From Copromyces sp. CBS 386.78 (Eukaryota > Ascomycota > Sordariomycetes > Sordariales > Sordariaceae): a DNA stretch of 64,000 nucleotides. Numbering within the stretch: position 1 is the first letter of the stretch; each line of letters opens with the position of its first letter. The stretch covers positions 56,950 to 120,949 of the forward strand of contig MU839214.1 of NCBI GenBank assembly GCA_030685235.1, given 5' to 3'. The translations under genes were made by a program, and so were the position numbers. The notes below the pieces were generated by a model. That model saw nothing but the letters and a program-made list of their open reading frames with translations, did no database searches and was not told the origin of the DNA. Below are positions 34,650 through 47,602 of this stretch, piece by piece.

Positions 34650-36500
34650 GTTAATTATACCTAACTATTATACTATGAACGTATATCTTTTTAAACGTAT
34701 ATTTTTTAATATAACTAAATAACGTTATTAATCGTTAGAGAATAGGAGGCTACGAAGGCCCGAATTTATAATTCCAAATAACGACAATATTATTACAAAT
34801 AAAGGTATCCTCCTAAACGCCCCGTAGTAAACCTAATTATTAGGATATATTATAGACGACGACGTTGAAGTACCCGACGTACTAAATTATATTAACGAAT
34901 TAGAAAATTTAAGAGTATTAATAGAGAACTCTAACCCCCCTACTAATAAAGAAGTCTACTTAATAACTTTAAATAACCTCCCTTATATTAATATAATTAC
35001 AGTTCTTATTATAGCTATTATTTAATATTCGGCGAAAGTTGAATTTACTTATAATAATACTTTTATCGACTGCTTCGATTTAACCGAAGGAAGAATATTT
35101 TAAATAATTATTAACCTTATTACCCAAATAGTTAGAGTACTTAATTATTATTTTATTATTATTATTAAAGAATTTCGGAATTTTTAGTTTGAATTCTAAT
35201 TTAAAAAGGAATAATATACTAATATTTTTAATAAATATAAATAAGTTTTAAAAGACTTTTACTAAGTTTAAGAAGAATTTTATTAAATTTATACCGAATT
35301 TAATAATATACGAAGCCTCGTTTAGGAAGTGTAGGCCGTTCTTATTATAAATTAGTAGAATTATATTACCTAAACTACCATAAATAGTAATACGAATATA
35401 GTAAGGTACTAAAAGCCGCTCCTCCCGGACCCCAAACCCTTCGCAACTATTTAGAAAGACTATATTAAACGTAATAAAGTATATTTAATATAGAAGGGCT
35501 ATATTCTTTCCGTTTAAACTTTAAATATTACTAAATTTTCTAACGAAAAGATTAAGATCGCTTACGCAAATTACCTACTTAGCCCTAAAGTAACTACTTT
35601 AATCGATAAAGATATTTAGAAAATCCTTATAAACCCTAATAATCTTAAAGTTTAGTAATAGAAAATAGGTATCGAATTCCTATCCTTCTTAGATACCTGT
35701 TATAATAATATAGATTTACGTTTAAATACCGCCCGTAAATTTAACGAATTTAAGTAAGGAAATTATTTCTTCGCCGACTTCGAAATAGAGTACGTTAAGA
35801 CTATTAACTGCTATAGTTTAAATAATACTATAAAAATATACTATTTACGGAATAAAATCTCCTAGAAATTCCGTACTTCCTTTATTTATTAATAAACCCT
35901 CTCTACTAAAAATAATTTTAAAGAATAATTATTATTCTACCGCAATTTCGTATATAATATTAAAGATAACGATTATAAGTCTAAATCCGCTACTAATAAA
36001 ACTTCTAATTCGAATTCCAATAATAATTTAAGAAAGACCGTTAGTAAAAGAAATAATATTATAAACCTTAACGCTATCTACGTTTTACGTACTATTTACA
36101 ATAATATTATTAAATATTAGAATAAGAATAACCTATACTGTAAATACGGAAAAGAAAGGTATATTATAAGGAATTATTGTAATAGTATTAACTATAGCGA
36201 TCGCAGCCCTTAGATTAATAATAGGGGGGGCCGAAGAAGTAATAGAAGAGTCCGAAGTAGCCGAAAAGGAAGTAAAAGAAGTTAAGGAGGCGGAGGCTCC
36301 GGTTAAAATATTAGGAACGCTAATAATAATAATAATATTAATATTAACCCCCTGGTAGCTAGCTAACGGAAATATAGTAATAATATAAACCTCTATACTA
36401 TAAATGCCGGAGAAGAAGACGAAGGCGAAGAATATTATAATAATAATATAGGTAATAACTAGGGAAATAATTGAACCCTATAAATAATTGCCTACAAGGG
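34650..36500 (+). pseudogene. Element B gag remnant with zinc knuckle
   Basis: A degraded reading across this stretch ends in a nucleocapsid zinc knuckle at 36139-36180 that now reads CKYGKERYIIRNYC. In the CCHC pattern the second Cys has become Tyr (TGC to TAC) and the His has become Tyr (CAT to TAT), both textbook RIP changes. Basic, Gly-rich sequence follows. Gag would form the retrotransposon particle; this copy cannot. Confidence 0.75.
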
Positions 36501-37159
36501 CGAAAAAGGTTTATAAAAAGAAGGAAGGAGCCGCTTAAAAAATTTAGAAATAATTATTATCAATTTACTAAATAATTTCCGTTAAAATTTATTATTCCTT
36601 TCCTTTCATCTATCCCTCGGACTGTATAAAATTTATTATATAATTTTCGTTAATAATAGTTATATAGCGTTTACTTTTATTGACCGTTCTTTTGTAAGAA
36701 AAAATAGATTCGCCACGTTTAAATTCTTAGAACTTAAGAAGCTAATTCTTATTAATAATATTATAAAAGGGCTTATTATTAAAGGATTTACAATAAACCT
36801 TTATATTAGTTATTATTTGGAAAATATTATATTCCTAATTTATAATATTTCCCCTAATTATTTTATTATTTTAAAATTACTTTGGTTTAGGAAATACGAA
36901 TTATATATTTCTTAAATAAAAAGGAATGTCTAATTTACTAATTAGTATACCGACCGATACTTCCTATCGGATTTCCCTATTTCCCTACGGAATGCCCTTA
37001 ATATATAGAACTGCTCTCTTAATAATTCGCATTACTAATTTTATACAACGATAGTAAATGAATAAGATAAAAGAATATTATTAAATATCCCGAAAATACT
37101 AGGGCTTCTACTTAGGATGAATAGTTATATTCGCCGGATAAAAGGTAATTTAGTAGATT

Positions 37160-37570
37160 ATTCGATTTTAATCCCTACGAAGGGACTTATATACGGCGAT
37201 ATTTAATTGTTAAAACTATTACTTTATTAAAATCTATTAAAATATTAAATTTTAAAGGATTAATACCTAATCCCTATAAAGGGATTTATACGTAGCGATA
37301 TTTAGCCGCCGAAGCTACTACTTCGCTAGAGCCTAATAAAATATTAGATTTTAAAGGATCGATTACTACCTTACTAGAATTTAAAAGAACTTTAAAATTT
37401 AAAAAATTATTTTAGGACTACTAATAAAAATATTAATAGGACTACCGGTAGAATAAATTATTATTATTAAAATTTAAAAGAATTTTAGAATTTAAAATAC
37501 TACCCTAGGACTACCGATAAGAATATCGACAGGACTACTAATAGGGTAGATTATTATTACTAAAATTTAG
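37160..37570 (+). repeat. Degenerate tandem repeats inside element B
   Basis: Between gag and RT, a unit of about 99 bp starting AATCCCTA-AAGGGA-TTATA occurs at about 37,170 and again at about 37,268. A second repeated motif (GGACTAC-GATA-GAATAT...GGACTAC) occurs around 37,410-37,450 and 37,500-37,540. Confidence 0.6.
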
Positions 37571-38559
37571 AATTATTATTAAAAGCTAATTCTAACTCCG
37601 TACTACTCCTATATTAATAGGAGCCTCGCTAGAATATATTAAAACTATTATAGTTTTAAGACTATATCCTCTATAATAGACTGGAGCGTAGCGATATTTA
37701 AATATTAAAATTATTATTAAAGAACGATTCTATTTCTATTCTAGCCCCCTATTGCGAATCTTATAAAAGCCGCCCTAGGGGTAAGGCTTATAACCTTTAT
37801 AAATTTTATAAGGCTAACGAAAATTTCTATTTAAAATAAGGGGCGTAGTTATATTATTGCGACCTCTTTTTATACTATTTTAAACTTCCTATTAAAGGAT
37901 TTATTAGAAACGTAGTTTTACTAAATTATAATATACTAGGATAGGTAATAGAACCTTTTATACTTATACCGCCTTATAGAAAAGTAAAAAGCGTAAAGAA
38001 TTCCCCCGGTACTATTTATCCAATTATAAAGCGGTTTAAAATAATCGAAGAATAAATTAATATTTAGGATATATATACTATTAACGCTACCGCCTTTAAT
38101 TTCCTATACGAAATATACGATTTATAGCCCTACCTTACGAATTATACGGAGATCTGCCGATTAATTACCCTTTACGAAATTAGTACGTATAACGACCTTA
38201 CTAAAAAAATAGTTTAAAATATTATAAATAGTAAAAGTAAATAATATAAGGACCGCCTTTTAAAACGCTTCTATAAGTTTATCGACGCGTATGTAAGGGA
38301 CGTAGATTAAAAAGAATTAATAGCTATTAAAATCGCCCGAATTACTATTCTTATAAGCGACCTAAATATAAATACGCTTATATACGAGGCTATTATTATA
38401 AAAATTATAGAAGAAAACGTATTAATATTTTATAAGAAAGTTAATTAGCTTCTAAAAATTAATGAGGAAATTAAGTTCAAATTCCTACGTAAATATTGGA
38501 AAAGAATTAACGCTTTCTATATTAAGAAAGCGAATAAATTTCCGCCCTATTAAATATAT

Positions 38560-41300
38560 AATTATAAAATTAAATTTATATTAAGGGAAAAACCGCCGAA
38601 TGTCCGCTATCGACTAATTTTATTTATAGAAGTAATTATTATTAAAAAATAAATCGACGGTTAATTAGAAAATAATTTTATTAAACCTTCCTAATCCTAA
38701 ATAACTTTAGCTTTATTCCTTATAAATAAGCCCGGCGGGGGTATTCGTATTTATATTAATTACTATAGTATTAATAATATTATATTTAAAATATAGTACC
38801 CGCTTCTACTAATTAAGGAGATTTTTAATACTATTTACTATATTAAAATCTTTATTAAACTAAATATTATCGCTACTTTTAATCGAATCCGTATTTAGGA
38901 AGCTATAAATAATTAACTACTTTTATTATATATTTTAGTCTTTACGAATTATTAGTCTTTCCTTTCGGCCTCTAAGGCGTACCCAGCACGTTTTAAAATT
39001 ATATTAATAATATACTATATAATATTTTAAATATTTATACAATAACGTACCTAAATAATATCTTTATTTATTCCGAAAATATAGAAGAGTATACCGCTCA
39101 TATAAACGAAGTCCTTAAAAGAATAATTAATATTAATTTTTAATTAGATATTAATAAATATAAATTCGATATTACCCGTATAAAATACTTAGGCTTTTTC
39201 ATTATACTAAGGGGTATAGAAATAAATTTTATAAAAGTAAAAGCTATTATTAAATAGGAGGCTCCGTAATTATAATATTAATTCTAAAAGTTCTTAAAAT
39301 TTATAAATTTCTACTAGTACTTTATTTAATATTTTTCGATTATAGTTACTCTATTATACGATTTTACAAAGAAATTAACTAAATAGTATTAAATAAAAAA
39401 CTATTAAAGAATTTTTAAAGAATTAAAGAAAACTTTTATTACGGGTCCCGTCCTTCGAATTTACAATTAGTCCCGCCTAACTATAATTGAAATTAATATT
39501 TCTAATTAGGTTGTAAGTAATATACTATTTTAGTACGACGATAAGAATATTTTACGTTTAATCGTATATTTTTTATAAAAATATTCCGCCGTAAAATATA
39601 ATTATAATATTTATAATAAAGAACTATTTATAATTATTAAAGCTTTAAAAGAATAGGGACCGGAATTATAAAGTACTTAAAAACTATTTAAAATCTTAAC
39701 CGACTATAAAGGCCTCTAAACCTTTACGGAAAATAAGAAATTCACGCCGTAATATATATAGTAGTTTAATTTCCTATCTAAATTTAATTTTACTATTAAA
39801 TATAGGCCGGGTACTCTCTAAATCCGTTTTAATATTTTAAATAAGAAATTAAAGGATATACCGAAGGATATAAATAACGACTAGTTAAAAGTCCGCTATA
39901 AAGTACTTTTTAACCTTTCTATTTTTATAAATTATATTTACGTTTACGAATTTAATCCGGAAGAATTATTTACGAATAAATTAATTAACGCTAATTACCG
40001 CAATTCAATCTTCTATTAAAATTTAATAGCCGCCTTTACGGACGAAAACCGTCGAATATAGCCTAAAGTATTAAAGAAAAGTATAAGAAAAATAGTTTTT
40101 ATAGAATATTATACGATTAATAGTAAAATATATTGACGTTTAATATTTATAATCGATTTAGAAGATATTACGCTACAATTGTATTTTATACGAAGGTATT
40201 ACAAATTTGCGCTAATAAGTTACTAGGGCTAGAATAAAACGTTTATTACCTTTAATCGCTTATTTTATTAGTTAAATATAGAAAAGGCCGTCAAATCTTA
40301 TTATAAAGCCTACTTCTAATATGTAAAGACGAAGCCGTTATAACGCGTACTAGTAGGGCTTTTAAAGCTTCTACTAATATTCTTCGCCCTATAGAAGGAT
40401 ATCGTTATTAATTATATTACCCCTATAATACCTTACGTTTAGGGAGGCCGAAAGTATAAATATATCGCTATAGTAGTAGATTATTTAACGAAAATAAAGT
40501 ACTATATCCTAATCGAAATACTAACTATAGAAGAGTTCGTTAATTAATTTATCGAAAAAATTTATACCCTTTATAGCTTACCGGATATTATCGTTTCTAA
40601 TCGCGGTATTTAATTCGTTTTACAATTTTAGAAGGCTCTATTTAAAAGGCTAGGAATTATTTTGAAGCTATCTTTAGCTTTTTACAAAAAAACTAATAAT
40701 TAGACTGAACGTATTAACGCTAAATTAAAATATTTCCTTCGTATTTATATTAATTAGGTTTAGGACGATTAAATTAATTAATTACCTCTAGTAGAATTCG
40801 TAAGTAATAATGTATATTCAAATAATGTTGGCGTATCCCTATTCTTTATAAATTATAGTTTTTACCTTCGGATAGGAGTCGAACCCGCCCAACTATACTT
40901 ACTAGGGCTTTCTAAAGTATAGCGGGCGGAATACTTTAAAATTAATAAAATCGCCGACCGGTTTAATATAATATTAAATAAAATTACTATTATAATTAGG
41001 AGCAATTAAATACGGTACGAGGAAACTGCTAACGAAAAACAATCCGATATACCGAAGTACTATATCGGCGATAAAAATTTATTTAATATAACTAACTTTG
41101 TATCGGGCTACTTATAAGCTAAACTTACGTTACTATAGGAAAAGCCTTTTAAAATTGTAAAAGTAAATAATTACTACATTATATTAAAATTCCCTATTAA
41201 TATAAAATACAATTACACTTTCTATATTAATATAATAAAACTTTAGAATTATTAAAGGATTTTCAAGTAAGATAAGACTTAAAATATCCGAATAAACAAT
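38560..41300 (+). pseudogene. Element B pol remnant (RT, RNase H, integrase)
   Basis: RT starts near 38,560. It shows NKPGGGIRIYINYYSINN around 38,730 (from KPGGGxRxCVDYRxLN) and TYLNNIFIYSEN at about 39,045-39,080 (from YLDDILIYS, both Asp to Asn). RNase H follows to about 39,800. Integrase lies near 40,390-40,780 with YKYIAIVVDYLTKIKYY, LPDIIVSNRGI and a former HPQTNGQTERIN stretch that now reads YKKTNN-TERINAK. Stops occur throughout. Confidence 0.85.
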
Positions 41301-41764
41301 AGGCGGATTATAAAACGAATAAATAACATTAAAAATATAATTAAATAATTCTACGAAATTATTGACAACTACTATTTTAATATAAAAAATAGTAGATAGG
41401 AATACCGGGTAATTTAAGGAAACCTTTATAATCCTATTTAATAACTATAGAAGGACGTAGAATATTATATTAACGACCTTAAAAACTTTTATAATAATAA
41501 CCCAAATATATTAATACTACTACAATAAATTATAGACGAAAAATATCGTTATAGAACTAAGAAGGCTCTAAAGAAGGCCGCTAGGACGGATTAACCGCCG
41601 GAAAAGATAATACTAATAATATAGCAATTACTACGTTACTAAAAAGGTAAAGCAACAGCCTAAAAAGTAAAACAAAAATAATATAAAAGGGTAAATAATA
41701 AATATTATAAAAGAGATTAAAAAAGGAAATATTTTCACTCTAAAGGTATTTTAGGCGAGGGAAA

Positions 41765-42121
41765 TATTATAAGGTTATTTGTAACTAATTAACCGTCTTA
41801 TATCGCTACTTTTACTATAGTAATAATTACTGGGTTAATAGTATGCTCTAATTAGCTATAAAAACCCAATACAATAGATACGGCTGAACGCATTTGACAT
41901 CTAACTAGCTGCGGTTGTTAGCCTACCCCTATCGCTAAAGCTATATAAACTATACCAATTTATAAGATAATCTATAAAATAATCTATAGGATGATTAGGC
42001 TACACGGGCTATATACTTACTATATATAGATAGCTATTAAGGCTCCCCCAAATAGCTTCTTCTTCCTCGTGCAATTACGAATGTCTTTACAAATACCTAA
42101 CGTTCGCCTTGCCCCGTAATA
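41765..42121 (+). repeat. Element B 3' LTR
   Basis: 357 bp, TATTATAAGG to CCCCGTAATA, followed by the CCTAT duplication. Aligned with the 5' LTR, most differences are C to T or G to A. Confidence 0.93.
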
Positions 42122-42126
42122 CCTAT

Positions 42127-42136
42127 ACGTAATTAT
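42127..42136 (-). repeat. Element A LTR, piece 2 (between elements B and C)
   Basis: Ten bases, ACGTAATTAT, separate elements B and C. They continue the LTR of A (ATACGT in the solo LTR), and their last five (ATTAT) are the left target duplication of element C. Confidence 0.7.
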
Positions 42137-42368
42137 TATTACAGGATTACTTATAATAGTATATAGTACTAGGTACTATATAGTCGAGTCTATTAGCTAT
42201 TAGCCAATAGGACCGCATATACGCACGCACTAATGGGCCTCGGTCTAAATCCTAAGTACGGTACAACCTGCCCTATATTTAGACCGCACTCCTCCCTCCT
42301 CCTACTTTCCTTCCTCGTACAATTATATTTATCCAACCTTACCCCTAATAATATTCTACCTTATAATA
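42137..42368 (+). repeat. Element C 5' LTR
   Basis: 232 bp from TATTACAGG to ACCTTATAATA. It shares the core GACCGCATATACG and CTCCTCCCTCCTCCTACTTT with the 3' copy. Confidence 0.93.
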
Positions 42369-42589
42369 ATTAATTGTACTTTACTATTATACTACGCGCG
42401 TATACTTTAAGATAAATTTATCGCCGCCGTTGTAAATATTTTTAACGAGCCGGCAATTTCGTTGTACCGCGATATATTTCTCCTTCGTCGTACCGTAATA
42501 GACCTCTCCTTCGTCGTACCGTAATAAACCTCTTTTTCGTCGTACTGCAACAGACCTTTCTTTCGTCGCTATAAAATAGCTAATAAATA

Positions 42590-43908
42590 CCGTACGTTAT
42601 AAAATAGTAAATATTAATTAAAACGATTATAATTATTTAAATAGCGGCCTTTATTATTAATTTCAATATTACTATTTTTATAATTAACGCTATTATCGGC
42701 TTTAAATATAAATAATTCTTCGAAAACGTTACGGAAACCTTTAATAATACCGCTCTCTAATATTTAAATAACTTAATTGCAAAAAAGTCTTTAATACTAC
42801 TTTTAAATTTACCTAATATACTACTTTTCTCTATATTATTACTACTTTCGCTTAATTAATCTATTTAAACCTAATTTAAATTAATACGTTCGCTAGCGCT
42901 GCTTAAAATTCCTTCGAAATTGTTTATTAATAAATTATTAATTAAACAAATATTATTACTAACTTTTAATAAGAGTTCGCTAACCTTTAATAGGAGGCTT
43001 AATAATTCCGCAATAACTTTATTATAATTAACGAAATTAATACCAAACTTAAAAAGACTGCTAAAACCTAAATTAAGGCCTTTAAGAAGGCCGTTCGTAA
43101 TAAAATCACTATACTCGCTTCTATCCCCGCCCCTAATTCTAATAACGAAAAAATAGCCACCCCTAAATCCCGTATTAGTAAGGACCCCGCCGCCTATACC
43201 GGCGAGGATACTTCCGCTATTAAGAGAGCCGAAGCTTTCTAAAATTAGAAAAATAAAATTTAATTCTATTAATATTAGGACGTTTAATAATTTAATTAAA
43301 ATAAGCGTTATAAATTCGTTTAAATTTTTTTATATTTCGGCAATAATACTTTTAAAATTTTAGCCCCCTATATAATACCTATTATTAAAGAAGTAGACCC
43401 AACGAAGTAGAAATAAGTAAGCGCGGAAGCCCTCTTCGAATATTTTAATATAAAGTATAATCGTATAAACCTCACCTTCGAAGTACGTCGGGACTTCGAA
43501 TCCTTTAAAATATCTAAAAATACTAAATAATTTGACTTCGAAGATAAATTTATAATTATTATTAATAAATATAATTTCGACGACGCTATAAAAATATACT
43601 ATTTAAAAATAAAAATTACAAATAAAATCCGTAATACTATCGCTCATTAATAAAATACCCCGACTTATAATAATTTTAATAGATAGTTTACCCTCTATTA
43701 TAAATTCGCTACCAATTTAAAGGAGTGCGACTAGCGTAATAAAATTAATATTTACTTTAAGAATAGTACTATTAATACTGGTAATACCGCTACCTTCGAA
43801 CGTACTGTTAATTAAAGTAATACTATTATAAATTTTAATACTATAAATACCGTTAATATTTAATTATCCTGTATAATTAATAAAATAATTATCGACTACT
43901 ATATAAAG
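42590..43908 (+). pseudogene. Element C gag remnant, 5' part
   Basis: A degraded plus-strand reading with low-complexity Ala/Thr/Asn segments is cut by the insertion of D1 at 43,908 and resumes at 47,603. It lies where gag is expected between the 5' LTR and pol. No individual motif is clear. Confidence 0.5.
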
Positions 43909-46900
43909 GAGAAAGTCTTTTCGGACTGTAGGGAAAGTCTTCAGGGACTGTCGCCCCGCCCTCTCCCTACCCTTCCCGCGCGCTAATATACCCTAAAATC
44001 TTTGAGCTAATTAGATTGCTCGCATCCATTCTGAGTTTCTACGCTCCTATTCTTAGTATTAGTAAACCGTACTATACCCACCAAACTCCCAGATTATAGC
44101 CTATTATACTTAGATTTCGTATTGCACTAGCTAGCCTAGTAATTTATCGTTATATTTAGCGATTTATATCGTTATATCGCATCGCTTCCTCTACTATTAC
44201 TATTATTACTTTTATAATTAATTAAATTACTATTATACATATTATAAAATATTCTTAAGTAAATAAAGTATTAATATTTATTAACGGTAAGAAATAATCC
44301 GTTATCTTTTCTATATATTTCCCTAGCTAATTGTAACGTAGATAGCTGATATAGCGACCTAGCCGACGGGTATACGCGACCGTAGCGCCCCCCTTAATTA
44401 AATCGACCTTTTTTTTATCGACTTTAATTTAAGACTTTTAATAACCCTCTTAATAAATAATACCTTAAAGACCGCTATTAAATTTAGCGAACCTCTTAGC
44501 GAACTTACTTTAATATAATTTATAAATATTAATAACAATATTAATAATAATAATAATAAGGAGACCTTTAATTTTCGCCCCCTTTACGAATATAACGACT
44601 ACCCTATTTTTAATACTTAATATAATACTCTCGATAAATTAATAAAGGATGTATACATATAGGGAAAAGAGTTTGGGTATAGTATTATAAAAGGTCGCTC
44701 TTATAATTATTAGTAGGGTATTTATACGAAATTCGAACTACTTTACGCTACTAGCCCCCTTCGCTATAAAATAGAGAATTATAATCGGTTAACTTTAATT
44801 ACTAAATAAGGATATACTTAGTAGGGGTATATTAAAGTATTAAAATATAATAATAAATAATGGATTTTCGATTTTCGAAAAGGCTATAAATTTTATAGCT
44901 ATTTACTTAATAAAAAACTATTAATCCCTTCGGTATTTAAACCTTAATATAAAATATTTATCGCTACTTATATTGACCGCCCTAGTATATTTAACTATAA
45001 GATTATTATTAAATTGGAGAAGAAATTTCTAGAACTTAAAAAATAGTTTATAAAGCGGCAATTTATTAACCTTTATTATAAATTTAAAAAGGAGGTATAA
45101 ATTAAGTATAACCTCTTTTAGTTTACTATAAAATATTTATAGAAAAGGGGGTCTATTTTAAAATTAATTAGGTTAATAAGTCTAGTAATACTAAACCGAT
45201 TGCCCTCTTCTAGAGTAATCTATAGGGAGAGTAGATGTAGAAGGAACATCCTTGGGTTTAAATGTACGATAATATATATAAAATTAATAATAAAGGTTTG
45301 GCCTTCTTTTAAATTATCGGTATAATTGGTATTGGCTATATTTTTAGTTACGGTTTTAGGTTGGTTAATAACGAGCGATAGGAGGGTTTTAACTAGCTTA
45401 TAGACTAAATTAACGTTTATTGTAAAGCTATTTATATTGAGAAGCCTAGAGTTATTATTATAGATTATAATATAGTAATGAAGGTAGTTGTTAAACGGGT
45501 TTATCCCCAAGTAAAGTCCTAGCTTTATATATTTTACGTTAATAAAAATATAGTGTTGAATATTAAATATAAATAGGATAGGAAGGTCGCCGCCTAGGTT
45601 ACTAATATTTATATTACTATAATATAAGTATAATTCTAGCGAGAAATATCGGTATTAATATAGTAAGCATTTTGGCTAACTTAGTTAACTTAATTAATAT
45701 AACTACTTAGCGATATTCCTAGCAATATTATAATTCTAAATAAATTTAATAAAGAGGATCGAATAGTAATTAATAATTTTAACTGTCTAGTAAATAGTAT
45801 AAATAATTTGGAATTTCTATTTAATATTATAGAGTATATACGAATTAGACTTTATACCTTCTAAAAATATATTTATTATATATATATTATTAAAAACTTT
45901 AATACTACCTTTAATAAATTCTATAGCTACTTTACGTAATAGATTGTAATTATTACGTATTTAAAAGAGATTTATATAGTAGTAAAGGAGGAGTAGGCTA
46001 TTTACTACGTTAATAAGAGACTAAACTTTAACTATTATACTATATTACTAGTTAAATTAGTAAACCGTACGTTAAAGAATTAGATTATTAGTAGTAAATC
46101 CTATAATTAACTATATTCCTCCTTATATAATTTATAATATATTAATTATATTCGTTTATATTTGTATAGGTAATAGTATTGTCGTCGCCGCCGTTATATA
46201 GAGCTTTAAATTAGTCGAAAATATAAACAAGAATATTGAGGATAAGACCGAAAAGTAAATCGTATATATTAAATATAAATATTTCGCTTAATTATAAGTA
46301 AAAGAGGCTTATAGAAAAGTTTGTTAGAAAGTTCTCGATAGGGTAGTACGTTAACGTTGTATTATATTCGGTACTTTTTTAACGGAAGTTAAACTAGATT
46401 TAGAAGAATTCGAACTATATATAAGCAAATTTACTACGCAATTCGGTTTACCCTATTCGTATACGATATTCGAATCCCTCTTCGACTAATTTCGAATATT
46501 TATATTTAATAAATTCGATTATTACCCCTTCTAATAATTTATTAAATTATTAAATAATAAAAATTAATATTTAAAATATTAAGAATTTAATAAAGTTACG
46601 AAGCTTAAGGGTCGCCCCTGCTATAGTACCCCCTTCGCTTTAGAATTTTGTACTCCTTAATTAACTACGTTAATTAATATATAAATTCCCTTTCGTATTC
46701 TCCGGTTAATTACACTAATTAATATTCAAGCCCCTCCTCCTTCAATTACGCTAGTTTAATTATTATAATTTTAAGGAAGGCTTCGTCTATAATTTAACCG
46801 GGGCTAATAATTTAAGGCAAGTTAGAACCTTATAATTTCAATATAAATCGCCCCTTCTATTTAACGTAATATATTTAATTAAGAGGGCGTTAATTTAAAT

Positions 46901-47594
46901 AAAGAGGATAGAACCGATTACTTAACCGTTATATAGGTTAAACGAGGCCGCCTTCGTAATAGTATATAGAGAAGTAGAAGAGGAAGAGAAGAGAGAAGAA
47001 GTAAATCTATACAAGGTAGAGGAGGTATACCAATTAGTACCCTAATTAGTACTTAATAACACAATATACAGATTACTAATATATAAAATTAATAAGGGAG
47101 GGAGACTTTAATATTCTAAAATATTCGTTAAGATTCTAAAATTTTCGCTAGGATTCTAGAACTCTTATTAGCAATTAGATTACTCGATTTTATAATAGAA
47201 ATTAAATAAATTATTAATATATAGATTAATATAGATTGAATATAATTAATTAATCGCTCAATTGAGCGATGTACAATTGTATAATATACGACCGTACTAT
47301 TAAGTACGTTATAAAGTACGCTATAAAGTAGCTAATCTAAGTATATATTTGGACGTATATTTAGGCGTATATTTAGGTTGGGTATATAATATTCTATAAA
47401 AGAATATAATACTTAGATTTCTAGTATAAAATTTATAAAAGAATATAATTACAATATAGAGTATGGACTACGATCTGGATGCGAGCGATTTAATTAGTTC
47501 AAAATTTTTAGAGTATATTAGCGCGCGGGAAGGGTATAAGTAGGTAGGGCTATAGTCTCTAAAGACTTTCTCTACAGTCCGAAAAGACTTTCTC
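43909..47594 (+). mobile_element. D1: Mutator-like DNA transposon (MULE)
   Basis: 3,686 bp, bounded by terminal inverted repeats of roughly 130 bp (GAGAAAGTCTTTTCGGACTG outermost, with CCCTTCCCGCGCGCTAATAT and CTCGCATCCA inside) and by an 8-bp target duplication ATATAAAG (43901-43908 and 47595-47602). It encodes a degraded MULE transposase on the plus strand. It contains an 18-bp palindrome ATCGCTCAATTGAGCGAT near its right end, at about 47,250. It is inserted in the gag of element C. Confidence 0.9.
44560..46660 (+). pseudogene. D1 MULE transposase remnant
   Basis: The N-terminal part reads GKEFGYSIIKGRS (FAR1-like start). The catalytic part near 45,330-45,560 reads IIIDYNIVMKVVVKRVYPQVKS-LYIFYVNKNIVLNIK, the MULE pattern ITDxDxAxxxA..FP..xxxLCxFHVxKNV, with both His and Cys altered. 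Near 46,430-46,470 a SWIM-like zinc element reads FGLPYSYTI. Stops interrupt it throughout. Confidence 0.75.
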
Positions 47595-47602
47595 ATATAA
47601 AG

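Larger units (their letters stand above)
34293..42121 (+). mobile_element. Element B: full-length RIP-inactivated Ty3/gypsy retrotransposon
   Basis: The 7,829-bp element has two 357-bp LTRs (34293-34649 and 41765-42121) and a 5-bp target duplication CCTAT (34288-34292 and 42122-42126). Its LTRs start TGTTACAAGG and, mutated, TATTATAAGG. A polypurine tract GGCGAGGGAAA ends immediately before the 3' LTR. Gag, then pol with RT, RNase H and integrase in Ty3/gypsy order, are recognisable on the plus strand but full of stops. CpA and TpG are nearly absent: 38,701-38,760 contains none of either but three CpG. It inserted into the LTR of element A. Confidence 0.95.

Noticed and set aside
45220..45510. 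96-codon minus-strand ORF, one of the longest in the AT-rich half
   Set aside because: It is antisense to the degraded MULE transposase of D1.
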